A stretch of 32,867 nt of DNA from Planctomycetota bacterium (lineage in GTDB: Bacteria; Planctomycetota; MHYJ01; JACQXL01; JACRIJ01): positions 1 through 32,867 of the forward strand of contig JACRIJ010000099.1 of NCBI GenBank assembly GCA_016220095.1, written 5' to 3'. Position numbers and translations under genes: made by a program. A model generated the notes under the pieces. That model had not been told where the DNA came from. It worked only from the letters and a program-made list of their open reading frames with translations, and did not search any database. Of the stretch, positions 15,771 to 23,149 are shown piece after piece (position 1 is the stretch's first letter; every line of letters begins with the position of its first letter).

Positions 15771-17078
15771 ATGGCCGGCGCTAAATATCCTACCGAACAG
15801 CTTAAATGCTGGAATAAAGCCAAGGAAATCAGGGAAAATTATTATAAAAATTACGCACAGGCGCACGATAAAGGCGGCTTGCGCTGGGCAGGCGGCGCTT
15901 GGTCGTTAGGCGCCATACCGGCCGGCCTGGGCGATGACGTCTATCCCATAACCGGCGAACCTTACGGCGCATCCATCGCATTCAATAAGGAATTTTCCAT
16001 CAGGTGCATGGAAGCCGCCGAATCTAAAGGATACGCCAGAGACCTGTGCTCTTATATGAGAAGTTATTGGGGTTCCATTATATTAAACGAATACGCCTTC
16101 GGCGGTCCTTTTCCCAAACCGGATTTCATGTGGCAGGACCATATCTGTTGCAGTCACGCGAAATGGTATCAGGTTGCCAGCGAACTTGAAGGCGGCGTAC
16201 CCGTGTTTTGCATTGATGCCGCTGCGGGCCCGTATGACGAAGTCACTGAAAACAGGATAAATTACCTTGTTAATCAGATGCATGACGGCATCGCGTGGCT
16301 TGAAAAAACCACGGGCCGCAAATATAGCGACGAAAAACTCATTGAAGCAGTCCATAACGAATGCGATGCGACATCCACATGGGCCGAGATATGCGCTCTT
16401 AACAAGGCCGTTCCGGCGCCGCTGGAAGAGAAATCCATGTATGCGCTTTACGTGCTCGGCACTCTGATGAAACACAGTAAAATAGTGGCTGATTTCTACA
16501 GGGAATTGCTTGACGAGGTCAAGGACAGGGTGAAAAGAGGTATTGCCGCGGTGCCTAACGAGCGTTGCAGGGTAATGTCCGATACACAGCCGCCCTGGGG
16601 ATTCCTTAAGATTTTCAGGTATATGGAAAGATTCGGTTGCGTTTCTATCGGGTCGTTATATACATTCGGGCTTATCGGCGTCTGGGAAGTAAAGCCCGAC
16701 GGCACATGGGGCCCGCGTACAACGCCCAGGCAGAAAGGCCTGAAGATAGAAAATCGCGACCAGGCATTGCGCATACTCGCGGACTGGAACCTGAGCAAGC
16801 CCGAATGGCAGCATTTTTATTCGCCCAAACTGAAGAGCGAAATGATGATAAGAATCGCGAAAGAATGGAAACTTGACGGTATTCTATTGCATTACAACCG
16901 CGGATGCGAAGGCCTAAGCCTGGGCATAGCCGAGAACCGGCTTGCTTTGCAAAAGGCCGGATATCCCGTGATGACGTTTGAAGGCAATATGGGCGATGAA
17001 CGTGAATTTGACGAGGCGCGCACTACCGCCCGTATAGATTCGTTTATGGAAACACTTGGATTGAAAAAATTAGAATAA
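15771..17078 (+). CDS. bzdO: Benzoyl-CoA reductase-like subunit, BzdO/BcrB type
   Basis: A 435-aa partner of the upstream subunit, same superfamily (HgdA-like), with the normal length of BzdO/BcrB (about 430-450 aa). Conserved cysteines at C93 (RDLCSYMR) and C126/C127 (HICCSHAKW), and a late NRGCEGLS motif, mark cluster ligation and the family C-terminal pattern. The N-terminal [16 protein letters not shown] and [10 protein letters not shown] segments are distinctive for the branch. GGAGG at 15755-15759 and ATG at 15771 define the start; an ATG at 15761 is out of frame. It would form the heterodimeric reductase core with BzdN, receiving electrons from the BzdPQ ATPase. The substrate is inferred from family only. 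Confidence 0.8.
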   Translation: MAGAKYPTEQLKCWNKAKEIRENYYKNYAQAHDKGGLRWAGGAWSLGAIPAGLGDDVYPITGEPYGASIAFNKEFSIRCMEAAESKGYARDLCSYMRSYWGSIILNEYAFGGPFPKPDFMWQDHICCSHAKWYQVASELEGGVPVFCIDAAAGPYDEVTENRINYLVNQMHDGIAWLEKTTGRKYSDEKLIEAVHNECDATSTWAEICALNKAVPAPLEEKSMYALYVLGTLMKHSKIVADFYRELLDEVKDRVKRGIAAVPNERCRVMSDTQPPWGFLKIFRYMERFGCVSIGSLYTFGLIGVWEVKPDGTWGPRTTPRQKGLKIENRDQALRILADWNLSKPEWQHFYSPKLKSEMMIRIAKEWKLDGILLHYNRGCEGLSLGIAENRLALQKAGYPVMTFEGNMGDEREFDEARTTARIDSFMETLGLKKLE

Positions 17079-17091
17079 AGGAGATCTATCT

Positions 17092-17874
17092 ATGATAACA
17101 GCCGGTATTGACCTGGGGTCCAAGACAATTAAAGTTGTCGTTATGAAAGACGGAAAGATAATTGGTAAGGCTATAGGATTGAGTGGATTTGACCAGCGCG
17201 AAGCCGCGGAAGGTATTTTTGACCAGGCGTTGAAAATGGCAAAGGTTTCGCGAGCTGATATACAAAGTATTATGGCCACGGGCACCGGCAGGAAGGAAGT
17301 TCTTGCCAAGGGGCCTATATCGGCTACAGGCGAGGTAACCGAAGTTACTGCTGACGCGAAAGGCGCTGTTTATTTCCATCCAAAGGCGCGTACGGTAATT
17401 GATGTAGGCGCTGAAGAAGGCCGCGGGATAAAATGCGATGCCACGGGCAGGGTGGTGGATTTCGCCACGAACGAGAAATGCGCCGCAGGCGCGGGCACCT
17501 TTACCGAGGCAATGGCCAGGGCGCTGGAAGTAAAACTGGAAGAATTCGGCAAATTGTCACAGCAGTCAACAAAGACCATCCCGATGAACGCTCAGTGCAC
17601 GGTGTTCGCGGAATCCGAAGTAGTTACGCTCGTGCACGCGAATACGCCCAAAGCGGATATCGCCAGGTCGGTGCACGATGCCATAGCGAACAGGATAACA
17701 TCCATGTTGCGCAGGGTTGGAATTGAAGAGGAAGTAGTCCTTATAGGCGGCGTGGCGAAAAATCCGGGTTTTGTTGACGCACTCAAGAGAAACCTGAATA
17801 TGAATATAACCCCGCTGGAAGAGATGGATATCGCGGGAGCCACAGGCGCGGCAATAATAGCCGGAGAGAAATAA
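17092..17874 (+). CDS. bzdP: ATPase/activator subunit, BzdP type
   Basis: A 260-aa ASKHA-fold (acetate and sugar kinase/Hsp70/actin) ATPase of the BcrAD/BadFG family. The phosphate-1 loop is GIDLGSKT (5-12). C130 (NEKCAAGAGTF) and C169 (NAQCTVFAESEV) are the ligands of the [4Fe-4S] cluster bridging two ATPase subunits. ATP hydrolysis drives low-potential electron transfer into the reductase core. In place of the usual DMGGQD the protein has DVGAEEGRGIKC, a difference from its BzdQ-like paralogue here. AGGAG precedes the ATG, 13 nt after bzdO. It is followed by the inserted GxxExxY gene before its partner subunit. Confidence 0.78.
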   Translation: MITAGIDLGSKTIKVVVMKDGKIIGKAIGLSGFDQREAAEGIFDQALKMAKVSRADIQSIMATGTGRKEVLAKGPISATGEVTEVTADAKGAVYFHPKARTVIDVGAEEGRGIKCDATGRVVDFATNEKCAAGAGTFTEAMARALEVKLEEFGKLSQQSTKTIPMNAQCTVFAESEVVTLVHANTPKADIARSVHDAIANRITSMLRRVGIEEEVVLIGGVAKNPGFVDALKRNLNMNITPLEEMDIAGATGAAIIAGEK

Positions 17875-17879
17875 AAAGA

Positions 17880-18281
17880 ATGAAAACCACTGAGCGCACT
17901 GAATACACTGAAGATAAATATCCCTATTCCGAATTAACAGGCAAGATTATTAAATGTGCGATAGATGTGCATAAAACGCTTGGTCCAGGTTTTACGGAAA
18001 ATATTTACGAAAAAGCCCTGATTTGTGAACTTAAGCACACTGGTTTAGACGTTAAAAATCAAGTATTAATTTCCGTTATTTATAAAGATATGGTTGTAGG
18101 TGAACATCGCTTAGATTTGTTGGTTGAAGGAGAGGTAATTGTTGAAAACAAGGCAGTAAGAGATTTTGATGATATTCATAAAGCTCAAGTTCTGTCGTAT
18201 TTGAAAGCGACAGGAAAACGTTTGGGACTTTTGTTAAATTTTGCGAAGACAAAATTGGAAATACAACGAATTGTTTTATAA
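17880..18281 (+). CDS. GxxExxY family protein, PD-(D/E)XK-like
   Basis: A 133-aa protein of the GxxExxY family (PDDEXK_3-type, predicted nuclease fold, function unknown). The naming motif is GFTENIYEKAL; the nuclease-like core is HRLDLLVEGEVIVENKAV (Asp, then Glu-x-Lys), followed by QVLSYLKATGKRLGLLLNF. There is no good ribosome-binding site; the ATG lies 6 nt after the bzdP stop. Its first residues (KTTERTEYTED) are coded by a 9-bp CACTGAATA-type repeat that is also the left arm of a 29-bp inverted repeat around the gene. It is unrelated to the reductase genes it separates and looks like a passenger inserted between P and Q. Confidence 0.88.
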   Translation: MKTTERTEYTEDKYPYSELTGKIIKCAIDVHKTLGPGFTENIYEKALICELKHTGLDVKNQVLISVIYKDMVVGEHRLDLLVEGEVIVENKAVRDFDDIHKAQVLSYLKATGKRLGLLLNFAKTKLEIQRIVL

Positions 18282-18312
18282 AATTCAGTGAGTTCAGTGT
18301 TTTCAGTGGTTT
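17884..18312. mobile_element. Candidate inverted-repeat unit carrying the GxxExxY gene
   Basis: The left arm 17884-17912 and right arm 18284-18312 are reverse complements at 24 of 29 positions. Both consist of three 9-bp units (read on the right: TTCAGTGAG, TTCAGTGTT, TTCAGTGG). The GxxExxY reading frame begins just before the left arm and ends 3 nt before the right one. The bzdQ ribosome-binding site begins 9 nt beyond. No transposase or clear target duplication is visible, so mobility is inferred. Confidence 0.6.
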
Positions 18313-18332
18313 ACGTTTTCGGAGGAATAAAA

Positions 18333-19205
18333 ATGGCAAAGGAATATTGGCGTTGGCCCGAATACAGGATGACAGTCGGTGAAAAGGACTGGAAATCCGG
18401 GAAAATTATAACCGCGGGCATTGACGTGGGCTCCGTGAGTTCAAAGACCGCCATCATGGTGGACGGCGAACTGTATGCGTTCTCGCTGATGAGGACCGGT
18501 TCAAACAGCCCGGACAGCGCGCAGAAGACGCTTAATTGGGCGCTTGAGACTACGGGCATAGCGCAGAAGGATTTGCATTACATTGTCGGCACCGGTTATG
18601 GCAGGATAAATATACCTTTTGCGAATAAGGCAATCACTGAAATAGCGTGCCATGCGCGCGGCGCGAATTATGTCTGGGGAAATACCGTCAGAACAGTGCT
18701 TGACATGGGCGGCCAGGATTGCAAGGCAATCAAGTGCGACGAGAAAGGCAAGGTTACGGCATTTCTCATGAACGATAAATGCGCGGCAGGCACGGGCAGG
18801 GGAATGGAAGTGTTTTCAGACCTCCTTGCGGTGCCTATTGAAGAGGTAGGCGAGCTGTCATTTAAGGTAGAGACTGAGCCCCAGCCGGTCAGCAGTACCT
18901 GCGTGGTATTCGCGAAGTCCGAGGCCCTTGGTCTTTTGAGGCAGGGCTGGCCAAAGGAAAAAGTACTCGCCGCGTATTGTTCGGCTATGGCGCACCGCGT
19001 GGTGACACTGCTGGAAAAAGTCGGCGTTGAAAAGGATTTCGTCGTTACAGGCGGCATTTCCAAGAATGTCGGCGTGTTGAAAAGGGTAGAGAAGGAATTG
19101 AAGACAACTGCTCTGCCGAGAAACGCGAAATATGACCCGCAATTGGCAGGCGCCATGGGCGCGGCATTGTTTGCCAAGGCGCTCGTGGAAAAAGAAAGAA
19201 AATAA
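18333..19205 (+). CDS. bzdQ: ATPase/activator subunit, BzdQ type
   Basis: A 290-aa ASKHA-fold ATPase, second of the BcrAD/BadFG-like pair. The ATG at 18333 follows GGAGG (18321-18325) and gives the EYWRWPEYR N-terminus that I associate with BzdQ; an upstream in-frame ATG at 18288 would translate the repeat. Motifs: GIDVGSVSSKT phosphate loop (29-39), MGGQDCKAIKCDEKG, C150 (NDKCAAGTGRG) and C190 (SSTCVVFAKSEA) for the subunit-bridging [4Fe-4S] cluster, and VVTGGISKN for adenosine binding. It pairs with the upstream BzdP-like protein to fire ATP-driven electrons into BzdNO. Confidence 0.8.
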   Translation: MAKEYWRWPEYRMTVGEKDWKSGKIITAGIDVGSVSSKTAIMVDGELYAFSLMRTGSNSPDSAQKTLNWALETTGIAQKDLHYIVGTGYGRINIPFANKAITEIACHARGANYVWGNTVRTVLDMGGQDCKAIKCDEKGKVTAFLMNDKCAAGTGRGMEVFSDLLAVPIEEVGELSFKVETEPQPVSSTCVVFAKSEALGLLRQGWPKEKVLAAYCSAMAHRVVTLLEKVGVEKDFVVTGGISKNVGVLKRVEKELKTTALPRNAKYDPQLAGAMGAALFAKALVEKERK

Positions 19206-19224
19206 TACGAAACCACGAGCCGAT

Positions 19225-19481
19225 GCCGAAAACTTGCCACAGTCCTTCGGTTCCCTCAGGATAAAAGCGCACAGAGAACTCAGAGAGCGACGATGACTTT
19301 GCTAAGCCGGCCATCCCGTTAAGCCGAAGACGAGCATTTGGTGACAGTTTGCAGGCAATACAGCCATTGACGTTTGTACGCGTTTAAATATTGTCGTTAA
19401 TCTCTGTGTACTCTGTGTACTCTGTGGTCTTTTATCCTGAGTCCCGACTAAAGTCGGGACGAAGGGCTGTGGCAAATCGGC
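19225..19481. mobile_element. 257-bp inverted-repeat element with a nested palindrome
   Basis: The left arm 19225-19287 and right arm 19402-19481 are inverted copies sharing the words TTGCCACAG, CCTTCG, CTCAGGATAAAAG and CACAGAG in order. The right arm has an extra perfect palindrome (arm GTCCCGACT at 19441-19449, complement at 19452-19460) between CCTTCG and CTCAGG, as if inserted later. Its inner end is three 9-bp CTCTGTGNN units (19402-19428). The 114-nt core codes for nothing recognisable. It is MITE-like in form; no transposase is present. Confidence 0.75.
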
Positions 19482-19498
19482 GTAGTCGTTCGTCGTTT

Positions 19499-19522
19499 TT
19501 CGTGACTTCGTGCCTTCGTGGC
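19499..19522. repeat. TTCGTGNC tandem repeat, three units
   Basis: TTCGTGAC, TTCGTGCC and TTCGTGGC in 8-bp register, 18 nt before the GGAGG of the ferredoxin gene. It occupies the same position relative to the gene as the copy before bzdO. Confidence 0.9.
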
Positions 19523-19552
19523 AAAAACCATCATGGTTTTGGAGGAATTTAT

Positions 19553-19840
19553 ATGAAGGCTAATTACGGATACAAAGACGGTTCAGGGGATTTTTACATA
19601 ACCATAGACACGGACTTATGCAATGGCTGCGGCGAATGCGTGACAGTGTGTCCGGCTAAGTTATTCGCGGTTCAGCCGGACGAAAACGACCCTCTCAGGG
19701 ACGTGCCGACAGCCGTAGTCGCGGGCGAAAACAGGAATAAGTTGAAATACGCCTGCGCCGCGTGCAAACCCATATCAAACAGGCCTCCATTACCGTGCAT
19801 GAAGGCCTGCAAACCCGGCGCGATTCAGCATTCGTGGTGA
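19553..19840 (+). CDS. bzdM: Two-cluster [4Fe-4S] ferredoxin, BzdM-like
   Basis: A 95-aa ferredoxin. Eight cysteines: C23, C26, C29, C33 (CNGCGECVTVCP) and C68, C71, C82, C86 (CAAC...CMKACKPG). This is enough for two [4Fe-4S] clusters, though the second motif has an unusually long gap between its second and third Cys. Low-potential two-cluster ferredoxins are the direct electron donors to class I benzoyl-CoA reductases. The ATG at 19553 follows GGAGG (19541-19545); a longer frame upstream would translate repeats. It is separated from bzdQ by 347 nt of repeats, so expression may be partly uncoupled. It ends convergent to the sensor kinase. Confidence 0.82.
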   Translation: MKANYGYKDGSGDFYITIDTDLCNGCGECVTVCPAKLFAVQPDENDPLRDVPTAVVAGENRNKLKYACAACKPISNRPPLPCMKACKPGAIQHSW

Positions 19841-19846
19841 TACGAA

Positions 19847-19945
19847 GAATGAAAAACGAAGAAGGAAGCGACGAAGTCTGGAGTTATAAGTCGGGAGTTC
19901 GTCACTGACGTTCGTCCTTCATGCTTCATTTTGCATTTTTCATTC
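19847..19945. repeat. Imperfect inverted repeat between convergent genes
   Basis: GAATGAAAAA (19847-19856) faces TTTTTCATTC (19936-19945). Related ACGAAGAAGGAAG / CTTCATGC sequences continue the imperfect pairing inward, around AAGTCTGGAG and AAGTCGGGAG words. The arms are AT-rich and resemble the ATGAAAAATGAAGG repeat head found in the giant gene. It could act as a two-way transcription end, but there is no GC-rich stem with a U-tract. Confidence 0.55.
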
Positions 19946-19969
19946 TCTGTCACGTATCGCGGAGTAGAC

Positions 19970-22894
19970 TCAAAGGCTCTTCTTATCCAGCACTTCTCTT
20001 ACTTTTTGCGTCAATCCTGTTGCTGAGAACGGTTTTTGCAGGAATTCATTCGTGTGGTTTGAAATGCCGTGGTGTGAAATTATATTATTGGTATATCCTG
20101 AAATGTAAAGCACTTTTATTCCCGGCCTTATGGATTTAACCTGTTCGGCCAGTTCTTTTCCGCTCATTTCCGGCATAACGACATCTGTTATGAGCAGGCG
20201 TATATTTTTCCCCTGCGGTTTTTTCGCAAAGGCTAACGCCTTGGACGCGCTTTTATTTGAAATTATGGTGTAGCCATTTTCGCTGAGAACTCGGGAAATA
20301 ATGTTGCGGACCGCAGGCTCGTCATCAACCAGCAGTATTGTTTCAGTTCCTTCGGCGCTGAATTCTTGCGCGGGTGTTTGCTCGGGGACTATTGATTGGC
20401 CGTTTTCAAAGGCGGGCATGTATACCCTGAAAGTAGATCCTTTGCCGTCTTCGCTGTACGCCTTTATTTCGCCGTTGTTTTGTTTCATTATGCCGTAGCA
20501 GGTGGCCAGTCCGAGTCCGGTCCCCTTATTTTTCCCTTTGGTTGTAAAGAACGGTTCAAACAGGTGTTCCTTGACATCCTGAGAAATGCCTGTGCCGGTG
20601 TCGCTGACGGCGAGCATTACATATCTGCCCTGTGGCGCATTTACAGGATGGTAATCAAAGCTGTGTTTGACGAACGTGTTTTCAGTTTCTATGACCAGTT
20701 TGCCGCCGTCGGGCATGGCGTCATTCGCGTTGACTACGAGATTGACAATCACCTGTTCAAGCTGTCCCTTGTCCATCCTGACGGTCGTTATGTCTTTTGA
20801 CGGTTTGATTGAGAATTCAATGTTATCCCGTACAAGGCGGCGGAGCATTTTTTCCATATCGGCAAGCACGTTGTTTATGTCAAGAACCTGCGGATTTACC
20901 GGCTGGTTGCGCGAGAATGTAAGGAGCTGGCGTGTAAGGCTTGCCCCGCGTTCGGTTGTTTTTATGACCTCGTTTATGTCATCAAATATCCGGCTTCCCG
21001 GGGCAAGCGAATCCCTTACAAACATGGAATGGTTCATGATGGCAGTCAGGAGATTGTTGAAATCATGCGCTATTCCGCCGGCGAAACGGCCTATGGTTTC
21101 CATTTTATTGGACTGTTGCAGACGGTCTTCTAATCTTTTGCGTTCGGTTATATCGCGTACGTATTCAATAACTCCGGTAAGTTTGCCTGTTTTCGAATCT
21201 TTCAGCGGAAAGGAATATAGTTCCTGCCAGCCGGTCTGTTTTCCTCCGGGGCCTGTTTTGTGAACTATTTCAAACGCGGGTTTGCCGGTTTTGATTGTCT
21301 GCCGGCTCGGGCATATCGGGCATGGCTCCGTTTTTCCGTGATATACCTGGTAGCATTTATGCCCGCAAAGCGGCATGTTGTGCGTATAGGTGTGTTCTAT
21401 GGCGGTATTGGTGCGTATTACGTTCATGTCCGTATCAAGTATGCTTATGCCGTCCTGGATGCTGGAAAAGATGTCTGACAGGAACCGCTCGCCTTCACGC
21501 AAGGCCTCTTCGGACTGCACCTGCGTTGTAGCGTCTCTTCCGATGCCGAATTCCCCGGTTATTTTTCCGTTTTCAATGAGCGGAGTGCTGGTGAATTCGC
21601 CTATGATATAATTGCCGGATTTCGTCTTTATGCGTATCCTGTATGTCGGCGGTATTTCGCCGTTCAAAACCTGTTGAAAAGTCTTGAAGGCCGTTTCCAT
21701 GTCTTCCGGATGTATGAGTGCCATGAAAGGTTTGCCGATATAGTCCGAGCATTTCCAGCCGGTGACTTTTTCAAAGGCCGGGTTTAGTGAAAGTAATAAT
21801 CCCTGTTTTGATATGCTGTAAATGACTTCTGGCGCGGTTTCCAGCAGATTGCGGTAGCGTTCCGCGCTTTCATACAGGGCATTCTCCGACCTCCTGCGTT
21901 CGGAGATGTCGTTGATGAATCCGTAATAATACAGCGGGAGCCCGTCGGCATCGCTGATTTGATGCACGAACAATTCTATGGGCACTGAGGTCCCGTTTTT
22001 GCACAGGATTTCCTTTTCGTAATGCTGGGGCTGTTTTGTGAGGTTTAGTTTTTCCATGAATTCCGCGTCAACTTTGCGCCATTTTTTAGAGGTGAGGGTT
22101 GTAGTCCACTTCCGGGCGATCAGCTCGTTTTTGTTGTAGCCGGAAAGCCTGCAAAATGCGGGATTAAATGCCTTTATCCTGCCGTCGGGATATCCGGCGA
22201 AAAAGGGTTGTACGGAATGTTCCATGACATCCGTAAGGAAAAACGCGCGTTCCTGGCAGTTTTTTTCGCGTTCAAGGTTTTTGAGCCAGTAATCGGCGCC
22301 GAGTTTGTCATGTTTTAGTCCGCGCGCGGGCAGGTCTGTGATGCAGTAGAAATTATGGTATAAATGGCCGTTGTAAATCAGGTTTGGGTACGCTAAAATT
22401 GCGTTTCTGACTATTTCCGGCGGAGAAATACGCTGATTCACAGTGCAGAGTATCATACAGGTCTGCATGAGAGAAAGTGTCTTGTTAAGGGTAACAGCGT
22501 ATTCCAGGAATATGTCATGCGGGACGTCTTTGGCAGGCATTTCAAAAACGCACCGCAGGGCGGTAAAACCTTTTTCAGTTGCATATTGCATTTCTTTTTG
22601 GAGTCTGGTTAATATTTGCAAGGGGTTGAAATAACCGTTTTGAAAGCAGAATTTCGCTGTAGATTCAAAAATAAGCAGGCCTGGTTTTACAGGAGATTTG
22701 ACGCCGTTTTTTCCTCTTGACAGTTGGGCCTTGATTTCTGGCGTGGAATGGCCTGATAAAACGCAAAGGCATTTCTCATTGCGTTTGAGGCCGATTTCAA
22801 TGAACGGAATGACGGTTTTTCGCCATTCGGCAGGCGTTTTGTACAGGAGGCACGTATTGGCCGGAGGAATCAGCGTACGCAGTTGTTCTTTCAT
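19970..22894 (-). CDS. MEDS-PAS-PAS-PAS hybrid histidine kinase with receiver
   Basis: 974 aa from the ATG at 22894, preferred over a TTG at 22927 because AGGG lies 8 nt upstream. Residues about 10-185 form a MEDS domain (sensory domain first named from DcmR and methanogen regulators). Three PAS domains follow (about 215-590). The third carries CGHKC...CPICPS, a Cys-rich variant that may bind a metal or sense redox. HisKA has the phospho-acceptor H610 (GGIAHDFNN). HATPase_c shows N722 (VNANDAMPDGG), DTGTGI and GTGLGL boxes. The C-terminal receiver (851-974) has phospho-acceptor D904 and K954. There is no transmembrane segment, so it senses in the cytoplasm. It lies convergent to the ferredoxin and divergent from bzdV, and may regulate the aromatic genes. 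No DNA-binding output is present. Confidence 0.9.
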   Translation of the reverse strand: MKEQLRTLIPPANTCLLYKTPAEWRKTVIPFIEIGLKRNEKCLCVLSGHSTPEIKAQLSRGKNGVKSPVKPGLLIFESTAKFCFQNGYFNPLQILTRLQKEMQYATEKGFTALRCVFEMPAKDVPHDIFLEYAVTLNKTLSLMQTCMILCTVNQRISPPEIVRNAILAYPNLIYNGHLYHNFYCITDLPARGLKHDKLGADYWLKNLEREKNCQERAFFLTDVMEHSVQPFFAGYPDGRIKAFNPAFCRLSGYNKNELIARKWTTTLTSKKWRKVDAEFMEKLNLTKQPQHYEKEILCKNGTSVPIELFVHQISDADGLPLYYYGFINDISERRRSENALYESAERYRNLLETAPEVIYSISKQGLLLSLNPAFEKVTGWKCSDYIGKPFMALIHPEDMETAFKTFQQVLNGEIPPTYRIRIKTKSGNYIIGEFTSTPLIENGKITGEFGIGRDATTQVQSEEALREGERFLSDIFSSIQDGISILDTDMNVIRTNTAIEHTYTHNMPLCGHKCYQVYHGKTEPCPICPSRQTIKTGKPAFEIVHKTGPGGKQTGWQELYSFPLKDSKTGKLTGVIEYVRDITERKRLEDRLQQSNKMETIGRFAGGIAHDFNNLLTAIMNHSMFVRDSLAPGSRIFDDINEVIKTTERGASLTRQLLTFSRNQPVNPQVLDINNVLADMEKMLRRLVRDNIEFSIKPSKDITTVRMDKGQLEQVIVNLVVNANDAMPDGGKLVIETENTFVKHSFDYHPVNAPQGRYVMLAVSDTGTGISQDVKEHLFEPFFTTKGKNKGTGLGLATCYGIMKQNNGEIKAYSEDGKGSTFRVYMPAFENGQSIVPEQTPAQEFSAEGTETILLVDDEPAVRNIISRVLSENGYTIISNKSASKALAFAKKPQGKNIRLLITDVVMPEMSGKELAEQVKSIRPGIKVLYISGYTNNIISHHGISNHTNEFLQKPFSATGLTQKVREVLDKKSL

Positions 22895-22941
22895 AATCCA
22901 TACCCTGAAAATTATTGCCCTTATCAATTTTTGCTGAGAAT

Positions 22942-22970
22942 ATTATAACAATGATTGCGCCAATAAGCAA
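22942..22970 (-). promoter_or_regulatory. Sigma70-type promoter of the hybrid kinase gene
   Basis: On the minus strand TTGCTT (complement of 22965-22970) and TATAAT (complement of 22942-22947), 17-nt spacer, about 48 nt before the kinase ATG. Confidence 0.6.
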
Positions 22971-23000
22971 GGAAAAAATTCCCAGTTTTTTAGATTATTC

Positions 23001-23029
23001 TTGACCGAAACGGGTTTTTATGATAATTT
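23001..23029 (+). promoter_or_regulatory. Possible promoter of the BzdV-like gene
   Basis: TTGACC at 23001-23006 and GATAAT at 23022-23027 with a 15-nt spacer, shorter than ideal. The transcript would begin just before the perfect hairpin at 23031-23055 and include the 9-bp repeat array. Confidence 0.4.
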
Positions 23030-23030
23030 T

Positions 23031-23055
23031 GCTAAATCAGCTTCGCTGATTTAGC
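23031..23055. repeat. Perfect 11-bp hairpin in the bzdV leader
   Basis: GCTAAATCAGC and its exact complement flank a TTC triloop. There is no U-tract directly after it, so it is not a clear terminator. It sits between the putative promoter and a 9-bp repeat array. Confidence 0.8.
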
Positions 23056-23081
23056 TGGTACTGCGGCAGGGCGGTTTTTTC

Positions 23082-23135
23082 CTGCGAGCGTCAGCGATCC
23101 TGCGATTACTGCGAGCCGCGGCGATCCTGTGCGAT
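23082..23135. repeat. CTGCGAGCN 9-bp tandem array, six units
   Basis: Units in exact 9-bp register: CTGCGAGCG, TCAGCGATC, CTGCGATTA, CTGCGAGCC, GCGGCGATC, CTGTGCGAT. The array ends 14 nt before the bzdV ATG. A second six-unit array of the same family is at 30667-30720, again just upstream of a gene. Confidence 0.9.
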
Positions 23136-23149
23136 AATGCATTTTAATT

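Noticed and set aside
14542..19205. 2-hydroxyglutaryl-/2-hydroxyisocaproyl-CoA dehydratase (HgdABC or HadBCI)
   Set aside because: Those systems have a single homodimeric activator. Here two distinct ATPase subunits, a dedicated two-cluster ferredoxin and a BzdV-like protein fit class I benzoyl-CoA reductase better.
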